The translations under genes were made by a program, and so were the position numbers. Positions 47,786-57,197 of a stretch of DNA of 64,000 nt are shown here, one piece after another. The stretch comes from Tissierellia bacterium. Lineage in GTDB: Bacteria > Bacillota > Clostridia > Tissierellales > Sedimentibacteraceae. The stretch is from the NCBI GenBank assembly GCA_012843025.1, contig DURT01000031.1, forward strand, positions 1 to 64,000, written 5' to 3'. Each line of letters opens with the position of its first letter. Position 1 is the first letter of the stretch. A model generated the notes under the pieces. It had not been told where the DNA came from. It searched no databases and saw nothing but the letters and a program-made list of their open reading frames with translations.

Positions 47786-48538
47786 ATGAAAAAGACAAGA
47801 ATTATTCCCTGCTTAGACATTCGAAATGGTAGGGTGGTAAAAGGTACTAAGTTTAAAAATATAAAAGATGTAGATGACCCGGTTAAATTAGCAAAGTTCT
47901 ACAGTGAATCCGGGGCGGATGAAATAGTACTTTTCGATATAACCGCATCTAGTGAAGAAAGAAAAACATCTCTGAACTTTGTAAAAGATGTTGCAGAAGA
48001 AATCAACATACCTATTTGTGTTGGAGGTGGAGTTGGTAGTCTTGAAGATTTTGAATACATATTAAAAAACGGGGCAAACAAGGTATCTGTAAATTCTGCC
48101 GCCGTTAAGAATCCTTATTTAATAAAGGAAGCTGCTGAGGCTTTCGGTAGTGAAAAGGTTGTTTTGTCCATAGATGCAAAGAAGAATGAGGAAGGTTCTT
48201 GGAGCGTCTATGTTAAAGGTGGAAGAGAAAAAACTAGTTTAGATGCTGTTGATTGGGCAATAAAGGCTGTGGAGCTAGGAGCAGGAGAAATTGTAGTTAA
48301 CAGTATAGACGAGGACGGTATGAAGAAGGGATACGACTTGGAGCTTATGAAAAAAATAAAAGAAAAGGTGACAGTACCTATTATTGCTTCTGGAGGAGCA
48401 GGAAAATATGAACATTTCTTAGATGCCGTTAAATATGCCCAGGTAGATGGATTATTAGCAGCTTCTGTATTCCACTTTGGAGAAATAAAAATTCCTGATT
48501 TGAAGAAGTACTTAATAGAAAATGGAATTGAATTATAG
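47786..48538 (+). CDS. hisF: Imidazole glycerol phosphate synthase subunit HisF
   Basis: [79 protein letters not shown]. Confidence 0.97.
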   Translation: MKKTRIIPCLDIRNGRVVKGTKFKNIKDVDDPVKLAKFYSESGADEIVLFDITASSEERKTSLNFVKDVAEEINIPICVGGGVGSLEDFEYILKNGANKVSVNSAAVKNPYLIKEAAEAFGSEKVVLSIDAKKNEEGSWSVYVKGGREKTSLDAVDWAIKAVELGAGEIVVNSIDEDGMKKGYDLELMKKIKEKVTVPIIASGGAGKYEHFLDAVKYAQVDGLLAASVFHFGEIKIPDLKKYLIENGIEL

Positions 48539-48594
48539 TAAGGTATATTATCTATTTGCAAGACAAAAGATGGATGTAAATGGAAGGTAAGGAA

Positions 48595-49218
48595 ATGGAT
48601 ATAGATAAATTATTAAAGGAAATTAAATTTAATGAAAAAGGACTTATTGTTGCCGTGACCCAGGATTATAAAACTAATGAAGTGTTAATGGTTGCCTATA
48701 TGAATGAGGAAGCTTTGGAAATAACACTAAAGGAAAAAAGGGTTTGTTATTTTTCAAGAAGCCGAAATAGTCTTTGGAGAAAAGGAGAGACATCAGGTCA
48801 TGTACAAAAGCTAAAGAGCCTTTATTATGATTGTGATGGAGATGCTCTATTGCTAAAGGTTGAACAAGTGGGAAATGCCTGTCACACAGGAGCCTATTCC
48901 TGCTTTCACAACAAAGTGTACGAAGATGATATAGCTGATAAATCAATTATTAATAAAGTTTACAATCAGGTGCTTAACCGAAAAGAAAATCCTAAAGAAG
49001 GTTCCTATACCAATTATTTATTTAGTGAAGGACTGGATAAAATCCTTAAAAAAGTTGGAGAAGAAACATCGGAAGTAATAATTGGGGCTAAAAATAAAAA
49101 TAAAGAAGAACTGATTTATGAAATGTGTGATTTAATATATCATTCCTTAGTCCTTATGGTGAATGAAGGAATAACCATAGAAGACTTGGAAAAGGAGTTA
49201 ACTAAAAGACACAAATAA
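48595..49218 (+). CDS. hisIE: Bifunctional phosphoribosyl-AMP cyclohydrolase / phosphoribosyl-ATP pyrophosphatase
   Basis: [71 protein letters not shown]-term [37 protein letters not shown]. Confidence 0.96.
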   Translation: MDIDKLLKEIKFNEKGLIVAVTQDYKTNEVLMVAYMNEEALEITLKEKRVCYFSRSRNSLWRKGETSGHVQKLKSLYYDCDGDALLLKVEQVGNACHTGAYSCFHNKVYEDDIADKSIINKVYNQVLNRKENPKEGSYTNYLFSEGLDKILKKVGEETSEVIIGAKNKNKEELIYEMCDLIYHSLVLMVNEGITIEDLEKELTKRHK

Positions 49219-49336
49219 ACTACACTTCCCCTTCAGGTTTATGTTTGAAAGGTTTACGGTTTTGGTATATATTGATATATCTTTAATAATTTCAGATACA
49301 ATTAGAGAAAAATATTATTAATAATAGGAGGGTGTA

Positions 49337-50269
49337 TTGAGAACAAGATTAACTGAACTATTAAATATAAAGTATCCTATATTACAGGGAGCTATGGCTT
49401 GGGTGTCCGAGGCCAACTTGGCTGCTGCAGTATCCAATGCAGGTGGAGCAGGGATTATAGCCACAGGTGGAAGAAATTTAACATGGGTTAAGGAACAGAT
49501 AGATTTAGCAAGGTCCTTGACAGATAAGCCCTTTGGGGTAAATGTTGTACTAATGGACAGAAATAAAGAGGAAATCATAGATTTACTATGTGAGGAAAAA
49601 GTATCCTTTGTTACCTTGGGAGCAGGTAATCCTGTACCATATTTTGAAAAGTTAAAGAAGGCAGGAATAAAAGTAATTCCCGTAGTACCAAGTATAAGGC
49701 TAGCAAAAAGAGTTGAAGATAATGGAGCCGATGCATTGATAATAGAAGGAATGGAAGCGGGAGGCCACATTGGGAAAATAACCACCCTGTCCTTAATGAC
49801 CCAGGTAATTCCGGAAGTAAAAATACCTGTTGTTGCTGCAGGAGGTTTTGCAGATGGCAGGGGATTAGCAGCTGCCCTGGTAATGGGAGCTTCAGGAATT
49901 CAAATGGGTACCCGCTTTTATGCATCCAAGGAATGTATTGCTCATATAAATGCCAAGAATGCAATTGTTAATGCCCAAGACACGGATACAGTAATTACTG
50001 GATATATGAGCGACCATTTAATAAGGGGAATAAAAAACAAAATGACTGATAAATATATTCAATTGGAAAAGGAAAATGCTCCATATGAAGAGTTGCATAA
50101 TTTAAGGGTAGGAACAAGCAGGAAGGCACCTATTGATGGAGATGCGGACTGGGGACTGGTTCAGGCTGGCCAAAGTTTATCTGTTATAAAGTCCATTGAA
50201 ACTTGTGAAGATATAATTAATGATATTATTAAGGGAGCAAGGGAAGCCATTAATAATTTAAAACCTTAA
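49337..50269 (+). CDS. Enoyl-ACP reductase II (FabK)-like / nitronate monooxygenase family
   Basis: TELLNIKYPILQGAMAWVSEANLAAAVSNAGGAGIIATG, IIEGMEAGGHIGKITTLSLMTQV, AAGGFADGRGLAAALVMGASGIQMGTRF; TTG start. Confidence 0.88.
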   Translation: MRTRLTELLNIKYPILQGAMAWVSEANLAAAVSNAGGAGIIATGGRNLTWVKEQIDLARSLTDKPFGVNVVLMDRNKEEIIDLLCEEKVSFVTLGAGNPVPYFEKLKKAGIKVIPVVPSIRLAKRVEDNGADALIIEGMEAGGHIGKITTLSLMTQVIPEVKIPVVAAGGFADGRGLAAALVMGASGIQMGTRFYASKECIAHINAKNAIVNAQDTDTVITGYMSDHLIRGIKNKMTDKYIQLEKENAPYEELHNLRVGTSRKAPIDGDADWGLVQAGQSLSVIKSIETCEDIINDIIKGAREAINNLKP

Positions 50270-50334
50270 TTCTACACTAACACTGGAACCCTGTCAACAA
50301 AAATTTGCTTTTTTTAGAAAAATGTGATACTATA

Positions 50335-50382
50335 AGCATATTCAGTACTGCTATGTGCAGGCAGAATATGCTGCTTTTTTTT
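50335..50382 (+). terminator. Hairpin plus T-run in the leader between FabK-like gene and 50464 gene
   Basis: AGCATATTC...GAATATGCT followed by GCTTTTTTTT. Confidence 0.65.
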
Positions 50383-50463
50383 GTGCCTGAAGACATCCTT
50401 ATGTAAGCGAAAGAACTATTGGTTGGCAGATTAAAGGTAATAATATAGAGAGGTGAAGCGTTA

Positions 50464-51318
50464 ATGAACTTAATTAACAAGGAAGTAGTGCATAAAAGTT
50501 TTGGGAAAGGAAAAATAGTTGATTTTGCTGATACTTATTTTGTAGTTAATTTTAAATCTGGAAGGAAATCTTTTATTTATCCGGATGCATTTGCAAGGTA
50601 CCTGACTTTAGTTGATAAGAAGGCAAGTGAAGAAATTAACCGAGTACTAAAAAAACATATTATTAAACAAAAAGAAGAAGAAGAGAGAGTAGAACAGGAA
50701 AGAATTTTAGAATTAGAGAAAAGACAGCGCAAATTGGAAGTTGAAAAATATTTAAAAAATCATAGAATTCACCACAGCTCACAAGTAGCGTTTAATTGCC
50801 AAGAAGAAGAATTAGACAGTATTTTTTCTGAATGGAAAGTCTTTGTAGGAGCGATTAAAAGCGGAAAAAACCAGGGTAAACCTAATAAACTTGTACGTAC
50901 TCATCAAAACAGTGCCTGTATTATAACTTTAAGTATACCTGGTATGGAAGAAAAAGACAGACCTATTGTAGGTGTATACATGGTGGAAGAAACTTTTGTT
51001 GGTAGAATGCGTGAAGACGGATATATTCCGGCTCATTCAAAATATAGAATTCGCCTAAAAGAAGAAGAATATAAAAAGTTACCTTTCTGGAAATACTATA
51101 TAAATAACAGATATCCCAACAGCATGACTTGGAATTCTGGTAGATATCGCTATTTTGATAATATTTGGATGGCTCAGGTTTTAAGGGACATAGTTTCTAT
51201 GAAAGAAGATGAAGAAAGAGATTTAGCTAAAGAATTCTTTGAATATTTTTGCTTAAAAAATCAAATTAATGAAAATGAAATACCCGAGGCTGGCGGGGTA
51301 TTAATGCAAATAAAGTAA
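50464..51318 (+). CDS. Hypothetical protein (284 aa) with central coiled-coil
   Basis: Good RBS (GAGGTG) and long ORF; no confident family. Confidence 0.65.
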   Translation: MNLINKEVVHKSFGKGKIVDFADTYFVVNFKSGRKSFIYPDAFARYLTLVDKKASEEINRVLKKHIIKQKEEEERVEQERILELEKRQRKLEVEKYLKNHRIHHSSQVAFNCQEEELDSIFSEWKVFVGAIKSGKNQGKPNKLVRTHQNSACIITLSIPGMEEKDRPIVGVYMVEETFVGRMREDGYIPAHSKYRIRLKEEEYKKLPFWKYYINNRYPNSMTWNSGRYRYFDNIWMAQVLRDIVSMKEDEERDLAKEFFEYFCLKNQINENEIPEAGGVLMQIK

Positions 51319-51327
51319 GACCATAGA

Positions 51328-51366
51328 ATTGGGGGACATACTGAAGGTATGTCCCCCAATTCTTCT
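51328..51366. terminator. Strong bidirectional terminator hairpin
   Basis: GAATTGGGGGACATAC-TGAAG-GTATGTCCCCCAATTC. Confidence 0.85.
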
Positions 51367-51378
51367 TATATTAATAGC

Positions 51379-51663
51379 CTACCTAGGGCATCTGCAGAAA
51401 TCGTCATCATCTAATTCGTCTTCTAATAGGTTTAGCAAACATTCGAAAACGCATTCGCAGTCGCATCTTCTTCTGAAATCGCCACCGGGTCGCAAGCCTT
51501 CCCAGTTGCGTCTTTCACAGCATCGTCTGTTATCTCTATCATCTAATGCATCTTCTAATAAGTCAAGTAAGCATTCAAATACGCATTCGCATCTTCTTCC
51601 GAAGTCGCGGTCACGTCTTCTTCCGCCTCTTCCGGCAACATCATTACAATTATCAAAGCCCAT
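51379..51663 (-). CDS. Small Cys/Arg/Asp-rich protein with two internal repeats (unknown; possibly spore-coat-like)
   Basis: DFGRRCECVFECLLDLLEDALDDRDN.. and DFRRRCDCECVFECLLNLLEDELDDDD; RBS AAAGGTG before ATG. Confidence 0.6.
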   Translation of the reverse strand: MGFDNCNDVAGRGGRRRDRDFGRRCECVFECLLDLLEDALDDRDNRRCCERRNWEGLRPGGDFRRRCDCECVFECLLNLLEDELDDDDFCRCPR

Positions 51664-51748
51664 AATAACACCTTTTCATTATGATTTAGGGTCAAGCCCA
51701 TTACTATAGTATTCTAATAACGAAAAAGTGTGATAACTTGTCTATAGT

Positions 51749-52039
51749 TTATTTTGATTTTTTTGCTAAAGGATCTGAAAGCATTTCATAGCCTCCAGCA
51801 GCAGTTACTGTAATCATTATTGCATTTATAATTGTCAGCACAATATCTTGGGGGTTATTTCCCTGTCTTGCAAAGACAAAGGTCAATATTAGTGCTATTA
51901 TAAAGCTGTAGATTCTTACGCAAGAATCCCCCCAACGGTTTTTTACCAAGGATTTTGTGAACTGGACTATTAGCATTGTTGTAGCCGTAAGTCCGGTAAA
52001 TGTAGTTAGAACATCCAAAGTCATAAAATCATTGAACAT
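51749..52039 (-). CDS. Small membrane protein, holin-like
   Basis: Two to three TM segments: TTFTGLTATTMLIVQFTKSLVKNRW, YSFIIALILTFVFA, TIINAIMITVTAAGGYEML. Confidence 0.6.
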   Translation of the reverse strand: MFNDFMTLDVLTTFTGLTATTMLIVQFTKSLVKNRWGDSCVRIYSFIIALILTFVFARQGNNPQDIVLTIINAIMITVTAAGGYEMLSDPLAKKSK

Positions 52040-52115
52040 ATGCTCACCTCTTTTCCTAAAGCATTATATGCAGCAAGGAAAAGAAAATGAAGTACAGAAA
52101 CACAGGAATAGTTTA

Positions 52116-53744
52116 CTAAAATGCACCTTTTTTAGAAACCGAACTAATATTAAGTAATGAAGGCTTGTGGAAATAATAACCTTGCATATAATTTATACCT
52201 ACTTCAATGCAGGCATCGGCGATTTTTTTGTTCTCCACACCTTCAGCAACGGTAACTATATTGTGAGTATTGAAAAAACTGACTATACTTTTTACAGCAT
52301 CTTTTGCAATTTTACTGTCACCTATCTTATCAATTAAGGATTTATCTATTTTCACCGTATTCACAGGCAGTTCGCTTACATATTGATAAGAGGAGTATCC
52401 GGTGCCGAAATCATCAACGGCTATTAAAATTCCTTTTTCACTAATTAAAGATAAGTACTTTTCTACTCTTTCTCTGTCTATAATGGAGCTTTCCGTAATT
52501 TCAATCTGAATTCTACCCTTTTCTATATTGTGTTCAATAACTTTAGACAGCAAATATCCAACCGTTTCATCGTTAAAGTCCTTAGCAGAAAAGTTTATTG
52601 ATAAAACAATGGTTCCTAGTATATTACTATTTATAACTTCAACAGCTGTATCGATCATATACCTGGTAAGATCTCCAATAAGCTCTGTATTTTCTATAAC
52701 GGGAATAAAGTCTCCCGGAGAAATACATTTATTGTTATCAGCAAACCATCTGGCCAAAAGCTCTGCGCTGTATACCTTGTTGGTAGTTTGGCAGTAAATA
52801 TTTTGTGCGGCAATTCTAATTTTGTTGTTTTCTAAGGCAGAACTGAAATTACTGGCTATATTCATTATATTTTTATAATAGTAATCTAAGTAAGTATTGT
52901 ATTCAGCATATTTTAAATTATTGGAATGAGCATACTTCATTGCTATGAGAGAATGTCTTACCCCTTCTAATGTTTCATCTCCTGCTTTAAGGTAGGCGAT
53001 TCCCATTATAGTTTCAATATAAATAGGTATTTCCTTAACTGTTAATAAGGTGTTTTTCATGGAGTCGGACATGGTAAGCACTTCATCTATAGTTTTTTCC
53101 CTGCTTAAATTTTGTCTGTTGTCAATAATTATAATAAAACTCATTCCTTCATGCTTGTACAAATCAACATCATCAAATCTGCTTATAAGGTCTTTTAATA
53201 ATTGAGAGAACTTTATAACGATTTCCATGGTAAAGTCATAACCGAAGGCACTGATCATTTCATTATAACTTTTTACAGATAAGGAAACTATAGTCTTGGG
53301 ATAGGAAGCTCTTGTTTCTGATTTCTTTAAAGATTGGATGTTTTTGAGCGTGGTAACAGAATCGTGGGTCAGTATGTCTGTGATATGTTCCTCATATTTT
53401 TTGTTAAATTCATGAAGTAATCCTAAAATAAAAGCAATGGTTATATAGGTAAACATTCTAACCAGCCAGTTAACTGGCTCTTGTGGAACATAGGGGGAAA
53501 CACTTAAGGGCATAATAGGTCCCACTAAGAGGGCGCTGAAAACAGCATGAAGCATACCTTGATACTTGTCGGTAGTAGAGGATATTATGGATATGGGAAT
53601 ATACATAAGGTTTGCATATACCATTGCTGTACCACCGGTAAAATAAACAAGCACTGATATGATTATAGAAAGAATGTAGGATAATATAATAAAGAAAAAT
53701 TTATATTTTCTTGTATTTTTTAAATCAAAAAGCTTAATATGCAT
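52116..53744 (-). CDS. Membrane protein with degenerate GGDEF and EAL domain (putative c-di-GMP phosphodiesterase)
   Basis: N-terminal TMs; AELLARW, NFSAKDF, EITESSI, VDDFGTGYSS, TVKIDKSLI, VAEGVEN of EAL; GGDEF position replaced by HEGMSF. Confidence 0.85.
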   Translation of the reverse strand: MHIKLFDLKNTRKYKFFFIILSYILSIIISVLVYFTGGTAMVYANLMYIPISIISSTTDKYQGMLHAVFSALLVGPIMPLSVSPYVPQEPVNWLVRMFTYITIAFILGLLHEFNKKYEEHITDILTHDSVTTLKNIQSLKKSETRASYPKTIVSLSVKSYNEMISAFGYDFTMEIVIKFSQLLKDLISRFDDVDLYKHEGMSFIIIIDNRQNLSREKTIDEVLTMSDSMKNTLLTVKEIPIYIETIMGIAYLKAGDETLEGVRHSLIAMKYAHSNNLKYAEYNTYLDYYYKNIMNIASNFSSALENNKIRIAAQNIYCQTTNKVYSAELLARWFADNNKCISPGDFIPVIENTELIGDLTRYMIDTAVEVINSNILGTIVLSINFSAKDFNDETVGYLLSKVIEHNIEKGRIQIEITESSIIDRERVEKYLSLISEKGILIAVDDFGTGYSSYQYVSELPVNTVKIDKSLIDKIGDSKIAKDAVKSIVSFFNTHNIVTVAEGVENKKIADACIEVGINYMQGYYFHKPSLLNISSVSKKGAF

Positions 53745-54000
53745 AATAAACCCTCGCTACTTACATGCAAATAAATATTTTTCCAATATTATAGCATTTT
53801 TTCACAAACTATGGAAGATGTAATTGCAAATTTTAGGGAAAAATGTCGTTGTATTTTTAAAGAAGCATTTTCAGCTACCATCTGGCAGCTATAGTTTTGT
53901 AATTGACAATAATTTTACAGTATGCTATTATCAAATTAGAATTAAGGCTTAATCATCTTTATTGGAGGAATGCAACTATTTTATAAGGAGAGGAATCATA

Positions 54001-54432
54001 GTGAAAGTTGGCGCGTCAGAACTCTTGGTAATATTTGTTGTAGCTTTGTTGGTCCTTGGGCCAGAAAAGATGCCCAAATATGCTAAGAAAGCAGGTAAGT
54101 TCTTAAGCTCTGTAAAAGTTTATGCAGATAAACTAACAGAAGATATTAATGAAAGTATAGTGGAACCTCTGGAAGAAGTGCAGAAACCTTTAATGGAAGC
54201 AGTGGAACCTATAACAACTATTACTAAAGATATTAAAAAGTCTGTAGACGACATTGGAAAACCTAAAAAGAAGGAAAGCGTTAAAGAAGAGTTGGAAAAA
54301 GAGGAACTGGAAAACAAAGAAGAAAAGTTCGAAAAAGTTGAAGAAACAGAAGAAACACAAGAAACAGAAGAAATACAAGAAACAGAAGAAATACAGGAAA
54401 AGCAGGAAGTACAGGAATCAATAGAATCATAA
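54001..54432 (+). CDS. Tat translocase TatA/TatB-like protein with long acidic repeat tail
   Basis: GTG start; VGASELLVIFVVALLVLGPEKMPKYAKKAGKFL; tail EETEETQETEEIQETEEIQEKQEVQ. Confidence 0.85.
   Translation: MKVGASELLVIFVVALLVLGPEKMPKYAKKAGKFLSSVKVYADKLTEDINESIVEPLEEVQKPLMEAVEPITTITKDIKKSVDDIGKPKKKESVKEELEKEELENKEEKFEKVEETEETQETEEIQETEEIQEKQEVQESIES
54342..54411 (+). repeat. Short tandem coding repeat (GAAACAGAAGAAATACAA-like units)
   Basis: Repeated ETEE(T/I)Q units in the TatA-like tail. Confidence 0.65.
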
Positions 54433-54475
54433 TAACCAAAATGAAGCTTCAAATAACTAACTTTAGGAGGATAAT

Positions 54476-54643
54476 ATGTTTGGAAAAGTTTCAACACAGG
54501 AATTATTAATAGTATTAATTATTGTTTTAGTTATATTTGGACCAAAGCAACTGCCTAAATTAGGAAAAACATTTGGTAAGACTATCAAGGGTTTTAAAGA
54601 TGGTATAGAAGAGGGATCAGAAGAGGACTCAGAAGAAATTTAA
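54476..54643 (+). CDS. tatA: TatA (55 aa), not in supplied ORF track
   Basis: MFGKVSTQELLIVLIIVLVIFGPKQLPKLGKTFGKTIKGFKDGIEEGSEEDSEEI; RBS TAGGAGG. Confidence 0.9.
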   Translation: MFGKVSTQELLIVLIIVLVIFGPKQLPKLGKTFGKTIKGFKDGIEEGSEEDSEEI

Positions 54644-54657
54644 TTTGGAGAAATAAA

Positions 54658-55443
54658 GTGATAAGACGAGCTGTTAAGAAGAAAGCTAAAAATTCAAGTG
54701 GCGAAATGGGTGTTATTGAGCATCTGAGTGAATTAAGAAAAAGAATATTTTTCGTCGTTATTATCTTTTTTATTATTACAGTTGTCGGCTTTAATTTTTG
54801 TGATGATTTAGTAGATTTACTTGTAAGAAAGGCAAATGCAATTGGTTATGAAATGGTCTACATTTCTCCTGGAGAGCTGTTTACCCAGTATATAAGGATG
54901 GCGGTAATAGGAGGGATTGTGCTTTCATCACCGGTAATTTTGTTTCAGACATGGCTTTTTATAAAACCTGCCCTTAAGAAAAATGAAAAAACTGTTGTGT
55001 TTTTATCCCTTATGGCAGGATTAGTTTGTTTTATTTTAGGAGCTTTATTTGCATTTTTTATTGTAGTACCCATTACGTTAAACTTTTTTCTAAGTGTAGA
55101 TAAATTGCAATCGGTACAAGCTACAATAACGATACAGAATTATTTAAATTTTGTCATTACAACCTTGATTACCTTTGGTGTTATATTTGAAATGCCGGTT
55201 TTAACAATACTTTTAAGTCAATTAGGATTATTAAAACCGGAATGGTTAATTGGTAGTCGTAGAGTAGTAATTGTTGTAGTGTTTATTATTGCAGCGGTTA
55301 TTACGCCACCAGATGTTATATCACAAATATTAGTGGCTATACCCATGCTAGTATTATTTGAAGTAAGTGTGGCACTGAGTAAAGCTATAAAAAGACGTAA
55401 GCAAGATCGTGAAGATGAAGAAGAATTTGATGACGAAGATTAA
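54658..55443 (+). CDS. tatC: Sec-independent protein translocase TatC
   Basis: MGVIEHLSELRKRIFFVVIIFF, YISPGELFTQYIRMAVIGGIVLSSPVILFQTWLFIKPAL, IAAVITPPDVISQILVAIPMLVLFEVSV; GTG start. Confidence 0.96.
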   Translation: MIRRAVKKKAKNSSGEMGVIEHLSELRKRIFFVVIIFFIITVVGFNFCDDLVDLLVRKANAIGYEMVYISPGELFTQYIRMAVIGGIVLSSPVILFQTWLFIKPALKKNEKTVVFLSLMAGLVCFILGALFAFFIVVPITLNFFLSVDKLQSVQATITIQNYLNFVITTLITFGVIFEMPVLTILLSQLGLLKPEWLIGSRRVVIVVVFIIAAVITPPDVISQILVAIPMLVLFEVSVALSKAIKRRKQDREDEEEFDDED

Positions 55444-55453
55444 GAATAGAATT

Positions 55454-55482
55454 AAGGTTCAGTAGCGGCTACTGAACCTTTT
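55454..55482. terminator. Bidirectional terminator
   Basis: AAGGTTCAGTAG-CGG-CTACTGAACCTT-TT. Confidence 0.8.
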
Positions 55483-55508
55483 AATATATCAGAATTTCCT
55501 ATTAGAGT

Positions 55509-56399
55509 TTATGATTGCTTAATATTTTCCGCCTGGGTAATAAGCATACCTGCCAGCATAAGAGCACATCCTAAGTATCCTCTCAGAGGGAGAGTTTCAT
55601 TAAGCAGCAACATTCCACCTATTGCGGCAAATACAGCTTCCATGCTAAGGGCTATGGCTGCGTGAGAGGGTTTGGCATGTTTTTGGCCTACAGCCTGTAA
55701 AGTATAGGCAACACCTGCGGACATTATACCTCCATAAAGGAGTGGAACCAAAGCATCCACAATTCCTGCCAAATTAACATCTTCAAAAATAAATGCAGTT
55801 ATTAAGCTTAGTACTGAACAGGTGGCAAATTGGGCACTGGATAGTTTAATAGCATCCACATTTTTTACGAACCGATCTATTAATAGAATGTGGCTTGCCC
55901 AGAAGAAAGCCCCTATAGTTTGTAGTAAGTCCCCGAATTGTATGGTGAAGTCTTCATTAATACTTAAAAAATAAAGTCCTACTGCTGCTGTAATTGCACC
56001 TATCCATGTAGTAACGTGAGTTTTTTGCTTTAAAAATATTCCCAAAATAGGTACTAAGACAATGTACAGGCTGGTAATGAATCCTGCTTTACCGGCGGTA
56101 GTATAAATAAGTCCTACCTGTTGGAAAGATGCAGCTAAGAACAGTACACTTCCAGCCATCATTCCGGCCTTTAGGGTTGTTTTAAAATCTGCATCTAATT
56201 CTTCATTCTCTGATTTTTCTTTTCTATCGAAGAAATAGATTACGGGAAGCAAGGATATGCTACCTAGTGCAAACCTTATACCGTTGAAAGTAAATGCACC
56301 TACATGATCCATTCCCACTCGTTGAGCAACAAATGCAAAACCCCAAATCGCCGCTGTAAGCAGCAAAATAAATACAGCTCTTATTTCTTTTGACTTCAT
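55509..56399 (-). CDS. EamA/DMT-family transporter
   Basis: AAIWGFAFVAQRVGMDHVGAFTFNGIRFALG; ten predicted TMs; second EamA repeat. Confidence 0.92.
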   Translation of the reverse strand: MKSKEIRAVFILLLTAAIWGFAFVAQRVGMDHVGAFTFNGIRFALGSISLLPVIYFFDRKEKSENEELDADFKTTLKAGMMAGSVLFLAASFQQVGLIYTTAGKAGFITSLYIVLVPILGIFLKQKTHVTTWIGAITAAVGLYFLSINEDFTIQFGDLLQTIGAFFWASHILLIDRFVKNVDAIKLSSAQFATCSVLSLITAFIFEDVNLAGIVDALVPLLYGGIMSAGVAYTLQAVGQKHAKPSHAAIALSMEAVFAAIGGMLLLNETLPLRGYLGCALMLAGMLITQAENIKQS

Positions 56400-56482
56400 A
56401 GTAAACTCCTAAGTATGTTATTAATAATATTTTAACATAAAAAACATTTTTTTGCCAGTACTATGTTATTAAAACCAAATAG

Positions 56483-57043
56483 TCACCTGTAATATTCTGC
56501 CATTAAGGTTCGTAATCTTTTTATTGCCAAGCTCTTTAAGTTTATAACTGTACGGTATTTTAGGTTTAATTCATGGGCTATCTCTTTAATTGACATTCCT
56601 TTAAAATAAAATAAATATAATATTTTTTGCTGTTTTTCAGGCAGTTTTTCCATACATTTCATAAGAGTGTTTCTTTCTTCTATAGAAATAATTTTTTTCA
56701 GTTCATATGTTTTGGCCTTTGGTTCCTTTCTCATTTCTATTAAATTTTCAATGCTTATGGTGGTATTATTCTTATTTTTGAAATAATTTTTATAGAAATA
56801 ATGAAGTTTAACCTGCACATACCTAAGATAATGTACATTTCGACTCTCTCTATATTCCTTTAAAGATTCCAAAATGACCATATAACCTTCCTGTACCAGA
56901 TCTTCTACCAGGGGACTGGTAGGGTTGCAATACAGATATATATTTTTATAAATTAGTGGATTTAGCCTTTTTATCAATTTTTCCTGGAAAATCTTGTCCC
57001 CTTTTATGGCTTTCTGAATAATATAATTAATATCAGAATTCAT
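56483..57043 (-). CDS. RNA polymerase sigma-70-family factor (ECF/SigH-like)
   Basis: VEDLVQEGYMVILESLKEY region 2; CMEKLPEKQQKILYLFYFKGMSIKEIAHELNLKYRTVINLKSLAIKRLR region 4. Confidence 0.85.
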   Translation of the reverse strand: MNSDINYIIQKAIKGDKIFQEKLIKRLNPLIYKNIYLYCNPTSPLVEDLVQEGYMVILESLKEYRESRNVHYLRYVQVKLHYFYKNYFKNKNNTTISIENLIEMRKEPKAKTYELKKIISIEERNTLMKCMEKLPEKQQKILYLFYFKGMSIKEIAHELNLKYRTVINLKSLAIKRLRTLMAEYYR

Positions 57044-57197
57044 TATTACCACCTATTAGATTTTTAAACATTATATTATTAAAAGTAAAATCTTGTTAAT
57101 TGACAGTTGAACAAAGCAGGCAGTGGGTTAGTTAAAAAGTCCTTATATGTAATTCCTTATAAATTCAATATAAATACTAAAAAAGGATATGAGTTGT

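Noticed and set aside
51329-51709. Plus-strand Ser/His-rich 126-aa ORF
   Set aside because: Starts inside a strong terminator hairpin, lacks an RBS, and is antisense to a minus-strand ORF with RBS and internal repeats.
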